Source of the DNA: Syntrophaceae bacterium | Lineage (GTDB): Bacteria; Desulfobacterota; Syntrophia; Syntrophales; Smithellaceae | Assembly (NCBI GenBank): GCA_003139775.1 | Contig: PLGI01000127.1 | Coordinates: forward strand, 1 to 44,774 | DNA: 44,774 nt | Reading direction: 5' to 3' | Part shown: positions 33,055-40,677 of the stretch, piece after piece | Layout: each line of letters opens with the position of its first letter | Position numbering within the stretch: position 1 is the first letter of the stretch | The notes under the pieces: generated by a model | Database searches by the model: none | Seen by the model: the letters and a program-made list of their open reading frames with translations, nothing else | Told to the model about the DNA's origin: nothing | Translations under genes and position numbers: made by a program

Positions 33055-33645
33055 GTGAAAAAAACAATAAATAAAATCGTCCCCAATATTTTTTTATTTC
33101 TAATCACTATTTTATTATCATCAACGATGGTGGGCTGTGCGACGGCGCCTCTCTATCCGGCAATGCCGTTTGCAGTTCACCGGGCTGGCGCAACAATGGT
33201 GCAGGAAGTGAAACTAGATTATGATGTATATTATGCATTTGATTTATTGCTTTATTTTAATAAAGACACTGCCGACCGTGTACATAAGTTAGCAGGTAGC
33301 GGGAGGTTTCGAGAAGATGAAACCGGCAAACCAATTTATTTTAATGACGGTGTTCCTATTTATCTGGAACTTAAAATAATAGGATTGGATGAAGCAGTCA
33401 AGGGATTTTATTTTGAAGATAAACTCTTTTCAGGTGCACTGGAAAGTGCTGGGCCTGATCCGCATAGTCCGTATGTGCCGAATTCCGGTAAGGGTGTTTT
33501 CTATAGAATGATCAAAACAATGCGGCTAAAACCAGGACTTTACCGGATTACCTTGAAGAGCCTCCGGGATATTCCTGAACTGGAGGGTACTCCTGTAGCA
33601 TTCTGGCTTCATTGGGCTCATGATGCCCGGCCTTTTTATGAATAA
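33055..33645 (+). CDS. Lipoprotein, DUF5625-like
   Basis: A 196-aa exported lipoprotein. A lysine-rich start (MKKTINK), a hydrophobic stretch (NIFLFLITILLSSTM) and a lipobox ending VGC (Cys28) are clear. The mature part (FAVHRAGATMVQEVKLDYDV, YYAFDLLLYF, DRVHKLAG, PIYLELKII, MRLKPGLYRITLKSLRDIPEL) resembles DUF5625 by eye; its function is unknown. The start is GTG 33055 with AAGGAGGG upstream. It lies 20 bp before the uridylyltransferase gene, so it may be co-transcribed with it. Confidence 0.72.
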   Translation: MKKTINKIVPNIFLFLITILLSSTMVGCATAPLYPAMPFAVHRAGATMVQEVKLDYDVYYAFDLLLYFNKDTADRVHKLAGSGRFREDETGKPIYFNDGVPIYLELKIIGLDEAVKGFYFEDKLFSGALESAGPDPHSPYVPNSGKGVFYRMIKTMRLKPGLYRITLKSLRDIPELEGTPVAFWLHWAHDARPFYE

Positions 33646-33665
33646 AAAGTGAAAGGATTGATAAG

Positions 33666-34403
33666 GTGAAAGAAAAGAAATTTTGTGCATTGATATTGGC
33701 GGCGGGTAAGGGCACCCGCATGAAATCGGATTTGGCTAAGGTTCTTCATGTTTTGAATGGGAAGCCTCTTTTGCACTATTCTCTGGCGGCTGCAGAAAGC
33801 GCCGGAGCGGAAAAGATAGTGGTGATTATAGGTCATCAGGCGGATAAGATAAGGGATGATTTTTCCAGCAGGGGTTGTATCTTTGTTGAGCAAAAACCGC
33901 AGTTGGGTACGGGCCACGCGGTTTTGCAGGCTAAAAATGTGTTGGCTGATTACAAGGGGCTTATCGTAATTCTTTGCGGGGATGTGCCTCTGCTAAAACC
34001 TGCGACAATTAAATCGCTGGTGGATAATCATCTTGCTGCGAAAGCCGTGGTTTCCGTGTTGACAACTATTCCACCTCCACCTCATGCCTATGGCCGCATC
34101 GTTAAGGATGACAAGGACAATGTTTTAAAAATAGTTGAGTATAAGGATGCCACTGAAGACGAGAAAAAAATCGGAGAAATAAATACCGGCATTTACTGTG
34201 TTGACACAAAATTTTTATTTTCCGCTTTAGGAAAGGTTAACAACAATAATCAGCAACACGAATACTACCTTACGGACATAGTCGAGATAGCATGCCGTGC
34301 GGGGCAAAAAGTTAAATCATTTATAGCTTCCGATTACATTGAAGTTATGGGAATCAACACAGTGGAAGAACTCTCCCGCGCTGAAAAATATCTTCTTGCA
34401 TGA
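33666..34403 (+). CDS. glmU: GlmU-type UDP-GlcNAc pyrophosphorylase domain protein
   Basis: A 245-aa nucleotidyltransferase: ALILAAGKGTRMKSDLAKVLH is the UTP-binding loop, with QLGTGHAVLQA, ILCGDVPLLKP, YGRIVKDDKDNVLKIVEYKDA and EINTGIYCVD as in GlmU. It would form UDP-GlcNAc from GlcNAc-1-P and UTP. The C-terminal left-handed beta-helix acetyltransferase domain of bifunctional GlmU is missing; the gene ends naturally and overlaps dusB by 4 nt, so this is a single-domain form rather than a break. The start is GTG 33666 with AAAGGAT upstream. The acetyltransferase partner must be encoded elsewhere. Confidence 0.87.
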   Translation: MKEKKFCALILAAGKGTRMKSDLAKVLHVLNGKPLLHYSLAAAESAGAEKIVVIIGHQADKIRDDFSSRGCIFVEQKPQLGTGHAVLQAKNVLADYKGLIVILCGDVPLLKPATIKSLVDNHLAAKAVVSVLTTIPPPPHAYGRIVKDDKDNVLKIVEYKDATEDEKKIGEINTGIYCVDTKFLFSALGKVNNNNQQHEYYLTDIVEIACRAGQKVKSFIASDYIEVMGINTVEELSRAEKYLLA

Positions 34404-35392
34404 TGAACATAATTCAAACAGCTGGGAAAAAAGGAGCTTTTCTTGCTCCGCTGGCGGGAATTTCCAATTTGCCGTTTAGATTGATAGCGCGCTCTTTAGG
34501 TTGTGCTTTAGCCTATACGGAGATGATCAGTGCCAATGGACTTGTCAGGGAAACAGCTAAAACTTTTGAATATTTAAAGACTTGTGCCGATGATCACCCT
34601 TTAGGAGCGCAAGTTTTTGGAGCTGATCCGGAAATAGTGGGCCAAGCCTCTCGTATTATTGCGAATAGTGGCGCTGATTTAATTGATATCAATATGGGTT
34701 GCCCGGTGAAAAAGGTTATCAAGACCGGATCGGGCGCCATTTTAATGAAAGATCCCGATCTGGTTGCCCGTATTGTTACTTCAGTAAAAAAAGCAGTATC
34801 AATCCCCATTACAGTGAAGATTCGATCAGGCTGGAGGGGCGGTTCAATTAATGCTGTGGAGATTGCCCGCATTGCCGAAGATTCCGGAGCCGATGCAATT
34901 ACTATTCACGCCCGTACGGCCGATCAGGGTTACAGCGGCAAAGCCGACTGGAGAATAATAGCGAAAGTTAAAAAAGCCGTTAAAATTCCGGTAATTGGCA
35001 ACGGCGATATCTGGCAGCCGCAAGACGCAGTAAAAATGTTACGGGAAACTTCCTGCGATGCGGTAATGGTAGGAAGAGGAGCCTTAGGCAATCCATGGAT
35101 ATTTAAAGGGATTATTCAGGCATGTTCCGGCCAGATGGAAAATTATCTGCCGAGTTTAGATCAAAGGCAAAAAATGATTAAAAATCATTGGGAAATGGAA
35201 ACCCAATTATTGGGCTCAAAATTAGCTGATAAAAGATTTCGTAAACATCTTCTTTGGTATACAAAGGGATTAGAAGGCGCCAGCTGGTTTAGACAGTTGG
35301 CAGGGAAATTAAAGGACGGAGAGGCCATCCTGAATGAATTAAATGAATATTTCCGGTCGTTGGAGGAGGGGCAGACGAAAATAATGCCTTGA
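34400..35392 (+). CDS. dusB: tRNA-dihydrouridine synthase (DusB-like)
   Basis: An FMN enzyme that reduces uridine in the tRNA D-loop. The 330-aa protein has LAPLAGISNLPFRLIAR, QVFGADPEI, DINMGCPVKKVIKTGSGA with the catalytic Cys, VKIRSGW, ITIHARTADQGYSGKADW, GNGDIWQPQDA and VGRGALGNPWIF for phosphate binding. It begins with ATGATG inside the ATGA overlap with glmU. In many proteobacteria dusB neighbours fis; no fis gene is seen here. Confidence 0.93.
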   Translation: MMNIIQTAGKKGAFLAPLAGISNLPFRLIARSLGCALAYTEMISANGLVRETAKTFEYLKTCADDHPLGAQVFGADPEIVGQASRIIANSGADLIDINMGCPVKKVIKTGSGAILMKDPDLVARIVTSVKKAVSIPITVKIRSGWRGGSINAVEIARIAEDSGADAITIHARTADQGYSGKADWRIIAKVKKAVKIPVIGNGDIWQPQDAVKMLRETSCDAVMVGRGALGNPWIFKGIIQACSGQMENYLPSLDQRQKMIKNHWEMETQLLGSKLADKRFRKHLLWYTKGLEGASWFRQLAGKLKDGEAILNELNEYFRSLEEGQTKIMP

Positions 35393-35434
35393 CATTAATT
35401 CTATAAATTGGCATAAAATAAGGACAAAGAAACT

Positions 35435-35710
35435 ATGGAAAATCACACTTTGTTTAATGAAGGAAGGGTAAAATCGACCGTGGAATTGGAAAAATTTAAA
35501 AAACTAGAGGATAAGATTCAAAGCATTATAAGTGAAAAAGTTTCATTAAAAAAACAAATTCAGATATTGGAGGAATCGTTAAAAAATAAAGAGGCGGAAT
35601 TAGAAGGGGTAAAAGGTAAAATAAAGACATTAGATGAGGAAAGGAATAGCGTACGCGCAAGGGTAGATTCACTGCTTGATTTAATTGCAGATGTAGATTC
35701 AGTAAAATAA
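35435..35710 (+). CDS. zapB: ZapB-like coiled-coil cell-division protein
   Basis: A 91-aa protein that is almost entirely coiled coil (ELEKFKKLEDKIQSIISEKVSLKKQIQILEESLK region through DEERNSVRARVDSLLDLI). Its size, heptad pattern and position immediately before zapA are those of the ZapB/DUF904-like Z-ring factors. Coiled coils diverge fast, so the name rests on context as much as sequence. AAGGACA lies upstream of the ATG. Confidence 0.72.
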   Translation: MENHTLFNEGRVKSTVELEKFKKLEDKIQSIISEKVSLKKQIQILEESLKNKEAELEGVKGKIKTLDEERNSVRARVDSLLDLIADVDSVK

Positions 35711-35728
35711 GCTTCCAGGGCGTGTGTT

Positions 35729-36007
35729 TTGAAAAAAAGTCACAAAATAACTATATTAGGGCAGGAGCTTTCTGTTTTAAGCGATTCCGAAGATGAACAA
35801 GTGGCCAACGTTGTCCAATTTGTAAATGAAAAAATGGAAGAGGTTTTGCACTCCAGCAATGGTCTCAAAACCTTAAACGTTGCCATCCTGGCAGCTTTAA
35901 ACATTTCAGAGGAATTTTTAAAATTACAAGGAGTTAATAGGGATCTCTGCGATCAACTGGAAAGCAGAGCCGAAAAACTAATTCAACTGATTGAGGATGC
36001 AAATTAG
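35729..36007 (+). CDS. zapA: Cell-division protein ZapA
   Basis: A 92-aa FtsZ-ring-stabilising protein. The N-terminal beta part (HKITILGQELSVLSDSEDEQVANVVQFVNEKMEEV) and the C-terminal helix (ILAALNISEEFLKLQGVNRDL...) are typical of ZapA. The start is TTG 35729, shortly after AGGG. It follows zapB by 18 bp and is followed by 6S RNA, the conserved order in many proteobacteria. Confidence 0.88.
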   Translation: MKKSHKITILGQELSVLSDSEDEQVANVVQFVNEKMEEVLHSSNGLKTLNVAILAALNISEEFLKLQGVNRDLCDQLESRAEKLIQLIEDAN

Positions 36008-36017
36008 CAAATTTTTA

Positions 36018-36216
36018 TTCGCCCCTGCGATGTTCGTGATTAACATTTGTCTTTGAGCCAACACTTTGAACTTGGGACCTTTCCTTGATTGCGGTGTGCA
36101 TGTCTGCTTTTTCCCGCTGGTCGGAAAGCAGAAAGCCTGAAACAATCGATACCGGGTGCCCACTTTATAAAACCGGTTCAAAAAGATGATTAATACGGCA
36201 TAAGCGGGGGTTTTTT
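36018..36216 (+). ncRNA. ssrS: 6S RNA
   Basis: 6S RNA mimics an open promoter and binds sigma-70 RNA polymerase. The stretch shares the landmarks of E. coli 6S in order: CTGCGATGTTCG near the 5' end, TTTGAGCCAACA, GGTGTGCATG with a following hairpin (TCTGCTTTTTCCCGCTGGTC, then GGAAAGCAGA), AAGCCTGAAACAATCG, and a closing 3' strand CGGCATAAGCGGGGG. The ends pair (CCCCTGC with GCGGGGG, then ATGTT with GGCAT) and a TTTTTT run follows. Position directly after zapA is the standard location. The exact ends are estimated. Confidence 0.85.
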
Positions 36217-36284
36217 ATGCCCACCCCCCAAGCGTCGCAAAATCGTTTCCGCCTTTAGAAAAAAATCACGTGTATAAATTCCAA

Positions 36285-36464
36285 AAGTTGTGGAAGAAAT
36301 TACCCCGCTTTGCGGGATAATTTCCAATAGCCTTTGGCTATTGGATACCACAGTATGCTTTGCATGCAGGATAATTCCACTTACGCTTCGAACTTCGCAA
36401 TGCTCGTTCTTAGCGAGTGTCATTAATTTGACTTGCAAGTTTCAGATCACTGCGTTTCTGAAAC
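36285..36464. repeat. Micro-hairpin repeat cluster (copy 2) upstream of rny
   Basis: Outer GTGGAA (36288-36293 region) and TTCCAC (36375-36380) enclose three tight hairpins: CCCCGCTTTGCGGG, CCAATAGCCTTTGGCTATTGG (36325-36345 region, split by a TTT loop) and GTATGCTTTGCATGC. Then a 25-bp block identical to 22062-22086 and a right end GTTTCAG-N12-CTGAAAC (36439-36464) shared with the mutY-side copy. No coding frame. The rest of 36217-36634 is untranslated leader of rny. Confidence 0.6.
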
Positions 36465-36489
36465 TGGAGTCTCGTTAGAATAGATTCTT

Positions 36490-36520
36490 CCGGCTGAGTG
36501 TCCTGACAACAGGATGCCGG
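36490..36520 (+). other. Stem-loop in the rny leader
   Basis: Outer stem CCGGC/GCCGG and inner stem TCCTG-ACAA-CAGGA, about 115 nt before the rny start codon and followed by GGGGAGG. It could be a leader regulatory structure or the site of RNase Y autoregulation. It does not match a riboswitch that I recognise. Confidence 0.35.
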
Positions 36521-36634
36521 TGGGGAGGTTTAAATATAGCTCTGCTGGAGATAAATTTTACTGTAAAAACGGCGATAAAATTGTCAGGTCGTAAGGATAG
36601 ATTTTCCAGAGGAGCAAAGAGGAGGTAAAGTTCT

Positions 36635-38200
36635 ATGTTTAATGCCAGTTTATTAGCGCTGGTTATAGTTGTGGCATTGGTGGCAGGTATTGTTGTCGGC
36701 TTTATTTTAAAGCAAATGCTTACCGCCAAAGAGATCAAGTCATCGAAAACATTAATGGCGCGGATTGCCGAAGAGGCCAAGAAAGAGGCGGAAACCATTA
36801 AAAAGGAGGCTATCCTTCAATCAAAGGAAAACCTTCTGAAGATGAAGGCCGAATTTGACAGCGAAACGAAAGAGAAGCGGGGTGATTTTGATGCGAGGGA
36901 GAAGCGCATCCGTTCTAAAGAGGAAAATCTGGATAAAAGGATCGATGGGTTGGCGCAAAAGGAATCAAGTATTGAAGGGCGTGATAAATTAATAACTAAT
37001 AAAGAAGCGGTTATCGAAGAAAGACGCCGCAAGTTAGATGCTATACTGGAGGAACAACAAGAAAAACTCGAAAAAGTAGCGGGAATGTCTTCGGAAGAAG
37101 CAAAAAAGATATTGATTCAGTCGATGGAAGCCGATGCCAAACTTGATGCGGCGGCGATTGTCCGCAAAATTGAAGACGAAGCCAAATTAACCGCCGACAG
37201 GAAGTCACAGGAAATCGTTGCTTACGCGATTCAAAGGTATGCAGGCGATGTTGTGGCGGAAAAAACTGTTTCGGCAGTTAACCTGCCCAGTGAAGAAATG
37301 AAAGGGCGCATTATCGGCCGTGAAGGCAGAAATATCCGGGCGATTGAAGCGGCGACAGGAATTGATTTAATTATTGACGATACTCCCGAAGCTGTTGTTC
37401 TATCCAGCTTTGATCCGATTAGAAGGGAAGTTGCCAGAATTTCACTGGAGCGATTGATTCAGGATGGACGAATTCATCCCGGCCGTATCGAGGAAATTGT
37501 TAAGAGGGTAAAAGTAGAGGTCGATCAAATCATCAGGGAAACCGGAGAAAAGGCGTCTTTTGATGCTGGAGTTCACGATATCCATCCCGAGATCATCACT
37601 TTGCTGGGCTCCCTTAAATACCGCACCAGTTATTCGCAAAATGTTTTGCAGCACTCGATGGATGTTTCTTATCTTGCGGGGATTATGGCTGCGGAATTGA
37701 AATTGAATGTTAAGGAAGCCAGGCGCGCCGGATTATTACATGATATCGGCAAGGCAGTCGACCACAAAATAGAGGGAACACACGCGGCTATTGGAGCAGA
37801 TTATGCCAAACGTTTTGGAGAGAATCCGCGAATTGTTCAAGCGATTGCGACTCACCACGATGACGGACGCAATAACACTCTGCTCGGTGTTTTAGTGCAG
37901 GCGGCGGATACGCTGTCGGCGGCAAGACCGGGCGCACGCCGCGAAATGCTGGAAACTTACGTTAAACGTTTGGAAGGGCTCGAAAAAATCGCTCATTCCT
38001 TTAACGGGGTTGATAAATGCTTTGCCATTCAGGCAGGTCGGGAAATTCGCATTCTTGTGGAAAATGAAAAAATATCCGAGAATGATGCCACGATGTTGTG
38101 CAAAGATATTATCAAGAAAATCGAAAGCGAGCTTACCTATCCGGGGCAGATAAAAGTAACTGTAATCAGGGAAACCCGTGTTTCTGATTTCGCGAAATAA
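36635..38200 (+). CDS. rny: Ribonuclease Y
   Basis: Membrane-anchored endoribonuclease that starts mRNA decay. The 521-aa protein has an N-terminal transmembrane helix (about 5-25), a long charged coiled coil (about 35-200), a KH domain (about 215-280; [19 protein letters not shown]), and an HD domain ([11 protein letters not shown] and ATHHDDG). Length and order are typical of Rny. GAGGAGG lies 8 nt before the ATG. It is followed by ymdB, a pairing conserved in Gram-positives and many deltaproteobacteria. Confidence 0.96.
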   Translation: MFNASLLALVIVVALVAGIVVGFILKQMLTAKEIKSSKTLMARIAEEAKKEAETIKKEAILQSKENLLKMKAEFDSETKEKRGDFDAREKRIRSKEENLDKRIDGLAQKESSIEGRDKLITNKEAVIEERRRKLDAILEEQQEKLEKVAGMSSEEAKKILIQSMEADAKLDAAAIVRKIEDEAKLTADRKSQEIVAYAIQRYAGDVVAEKTVSAVNLPSEEMKGRIIGREGRNIRAIEAATGIDLIIDDTPEAVVLSSFDPIRREVARISLERLIQDGRIHPGRIEEIVKRVKVEVDQIIRETGEKASFDAGVHDIHPEIITLLGSLKYRTSYSQNVLQHSMDVSYLAGIMAAELKLNVKEARRAGLLHDIGKAVDHKIEGTHAAIGADYAKRFGENPRIVQAIATHHDDGRNNTLLGVLVQAADTLSAARPGARREMLETYVKRLEGLEKIAHSFNGVDKCFAIQAGREIRILVENEKISENDATMLCKDIIKKIESELTYPGQIKVTVIRETRVSDFAK

Positions 38201-38233
38201 ATTTTTGCGGGGCAGCGAAAGGGAAAACCATAA

Positions 38234-39019
38234 ATGAAAATACTGTTTATTGGCGACATAGTGGGCAGCCCCGGTCGCATGGCGGTAAGAGAACTTCTAC
38301 CGCCATTAATTGCCAAAAAGAAAATTGACTTTGTCATAGCCAATTGTGAAAATGCTGCCGCCGGATTCGGCGTAACCAAGAAAAATGTGGAAGAACTTTA
38401 TAGCTACCACATTGATGTGCTTACTTCCGGTAATCATATTTGGAATAAAAAGGAAGTGCTGGAGTTTATCGGAGACTATGAAAAGTTGTTGCGGCCGGCC
38501 AATTATCCGACTGCAACTCCAGGCTCCGGCAGTGTTTTGATACCTGCGGCGACAGGAGAATATGTGGGAGTTATCAATTTAGCCGGCCGGATTTTCATGC
38601 AGGCGATTGACTGCCCTTTTGTAACGGCAAAAAACAAGATTGCCGAGTTGAAAGAAAAGACAAAAATCATTATCGTGGATATGCATGCCGAAGCGACTTC
38701 GGAAAAAAGAGCGTTGGGTTGGTATCTTGACGGCGAAGTGTCCGCTGTATTGGGCACTCATACCCATGTGCAGACAGCGGATGAAGAAATTCTGCCACAG
38801 GGAACGGCATACATAAGTGACGCCGGGATGACCGGACCTTTTGATTCCGTTATCGGCATCAACAAAGAAACCATTATTGAGCGATTTTTAACGCAGATGC
38901 CCAACAAGTTCGACCTGGCCAAAGACGATATCAGAATGCAGGGAGTCATCATGAATATTGATCCGGTCAACGGGAAAGCGAATTCTATAGAAAGAGTTAG
39001 CATTAAACTGAAAGATTAA
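38234..39019 (+). CDS. ymdB: YmdB-family (TIGR00282) metallophosphoesterase
   Basis: A 261-aa calcineurin-like phosphodiesterase, in Bacillus shown to hydrolyse cyclic nucleotides. Metal ligands: Asp8 in FIGDIVGSPGR, Glu/Asn in ANCENAAAGFG, Asn-His in TSGNHIW, His in VDMHAEATSEK, and His-Thr-His in GTHTHVQTADE. The sequence is full length. It starts 34 bp after rny, so the two are probably one operon. Its role near RNase Y is likely in signalling or RNA metabolism (inference). Confidence 0.93.
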   Translation: MKILFIGDIVGSPGRMAVRELLPPLIAKKKIDFVIANCENAAAGFGVTKKNVEELYSYHIDVLTSGNHIWNKKEVLEFIGDYEKLLRPANYPTATPGSGSVLIPAATGEYVGVINLAGRIFMQAIDCPFVTAKNKIAELKEKTKIIIVDMHAEATSEKRALGWYLDGEVSAVLGTHTHVQTADEEILPQGTAYISDAGMTGPFDSVIGINKETIIERFLTQMPNKFDLAKDDIRMQGVIMNIDPVNGKANSIERVSIKLKD

Positions 39020-39020
39020 T

Positions 39021-39137
39021 GCCATTTCGATTTCAAAGGATGACGAGGCGGCAAGGCGGAGGCGACGAGGCGTATTAATGCATACGTCGAGGAAACCGAC
39101 GACGATGCCAACAAAGTTAGCCAAAGACCGGAAGTGC
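39021..39137 (+). repeat. Miniature inverted-repeat element, copy 3 (uninterrupted)
   Basis: GATGACGAGGCGGCAAGGCGG, then GACGAGGCGTATTAATGCAT, ACGTCGAGGAAACCGACGAC and GCCAACAAAGTTA, matching the copies at 28452 and 29996 but without their inserts. It begins 2 bp after the ymdB stop. The remaining gap to tyrS (39138-39243) has no gene and no T-box features. Confidence 0.6.
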
Positions 39138-39243
39138 ATCCCGAAGGGGAGTGAATAGTAAATCAAATTTTTACCTTACCGGTAATTACCGCCTGTAAGG
39201 TGGTAACTTACAAGCGAATTGGCATAATAAGAGGCATGATTAG

Positions 39244-40569
39244 ATGAAAACGGCCTACGAAGTTTTAAAAGAAAGAGGTTTCATCGAACAGGTAACCGAG
39301 GAGGCTTTAATCAAAAAGCTTTTTGCCTCAGGGCAGGTTACCTGCTATATCGGTTTTGATCCCACGGCCACCAGCTTGCATATCGGCAGTCTTGTGCCGA
39401 TAATGGCGCTGGCGCATATGCAGAAAAACGGAAATAAACCAATTGCTCTTGTCGGCGGTGGCACAGGTTTGATAGGCGATCCCAGCGGTAAAACGGAAAT
39501 GCGCCAGGTTCTCACCAGAGATCAAATTGACTTCAATGCCCAATGTCTGGGAAAACAACTTTCCCAATACCTTGATTTTTCCGACGGCAAAGCTCTCCTT
39601 TTGAACAACGCCGATTGGCTGACAAAAATTAACTATATCGAATTTCTGAGAGACGTTGGCCGTCATTTCAGCGTGAACAAGATGCTGGCGGCGGAGAGTT
39701 ATAAAATCAGGATGGAAAAAGGCCTGAACTTTATCGAGTTTAATTACATGATTCTTCAGGCTTATGACTTTTTCTATCTGTTTCAGAATCACGGCTGCGC
39801 GTTGCAGATGGGCGGCAACGACCAATGGGGCAATATGCTGGCCGGCACCGAGCTGATCCGCAAGATTGCCGCTAAGGATGCCCATGCCGTAACCTTTCCG
39901 CTGATTACCACGTCGTTGGGTCAAAAGATGGGAAAGACCGAAAAAGGAACAGTCTGGCTGGACGGCAATCTAACCAAGCCTTATGAATATTACCAGTACT
40001 GGGTCAATTGCGATGATGCCGATCTGGAAAGGTTTCTTAAACTTTTCACCTATCTGCCACTCAACGAAATAAGCATTGTCAAAAAACTTACTGATGCTCA
40101 ACTGAATATGGCCAAAGCGGTGCTGGCCTTTGAAGCTACACGGATAACGCATGGAGAGCAAGAGGCCCAGGCCGCCTGGCGCGCGTCAATGGAAGCTTTT
40201 CATTCGCGTCCGGTGGATGCGGATATGTTTCCTTCCAGTACCATTCCCCGCGGAATGCCAGCATCCATATCGGAATCCGTTGGAGTTACCGCCACCTCCG
40301 ACGCAGATGTAATTAAGGCTATTCCTCATTATAAAATTTCCCGGAAGGAAATGGATGCTGGCATCCAGATTTGCGCGACCTGCGCCAAAGCAGGATTGAC
40401 GCAATCCATATCCGAGACCAGGCGCCTCATTGAACAGGGCGGTATTTACATCAATGACCGGCAGGTAAAATCCGTTGATGAGAAAATTACTATTGCCGAT
40501 TTTAATAACAGCGATGAATTGCGCGTGAGAAAAGGCAAGAAAAAATATTTAATCATAAAAATGGATTAA
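39244..40569 (+). CDS. tyrS: Tyrosyl-tRNA synthetase
   Basis: A class I synthetase that charges tRNA-Tyr. The 441-aa protein has the HIGH-type motif HIGS (46-49) in DPTATSLHIGSLVP, the tyrosine-binding segment NYMILQAYDF and QMGGNDQWGN, and the KMSKS-type loop KMGKTEKG (228-235). An S4 RNA-binding domain closes the protein (about 375-440; TQSISETRRLIEQGGIYIND). The KMGKT form is common in bacterial TyrRS. It starts after a repeat element with its own leader. Confidence 0.96.
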   Translation: MKTAYEVLKERGFIEQVTEEALIKKLFASGQVTCYIGFDPTATSLHIGSLVPIMALAHMQKNGNKPIALVGGGTGLIGDPSGKTEMRQVLTRDQIDFNAQCLGKQLSQYLDFSDGKALLLNNADWLTKINYIEFLRDVGRHFSVNKMLAAESYKIRMEKGLNFIEFNYMILQAYDFFYLFQNHGCALQMGGNDQWGNMLAGTELIRKIAAKDAHAVTFPLITTSLGQKMGKTEKGTVWLDGNLTKPYEYYQYWVNCDDADLERFLKLFTYLPLNEISIVKKLTDAQLNMAKAVLAFEATRITHGEQEAQAAWRASMEAFHSRPVDADMFPSSTIPRGMPASISESVGVTATSDADVIKAIPHYKISRKEMDAGIQICATCAKAGLTQSISETRRLIEQGGIYINDRQVKSVDEKITIADFNNSDELRVRKGKKKYLIIKMD

Positions 40570-40677
40570 TGTGCCCGTTTCTGTTTTCTGCGCCATATCA
40601 TCTTCACTCCTCAATCTTTGCGCACTTTGCCTCTGAATCTCGCATGCCCTTTTTAAAACGAGAGAATCATAATTATA

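Noticed and set aside
39138-39243. T-box leader before tyrS
   Set aside because: No T-box sequence, specifier loop or antiterminator pairing could be found in the short gap.
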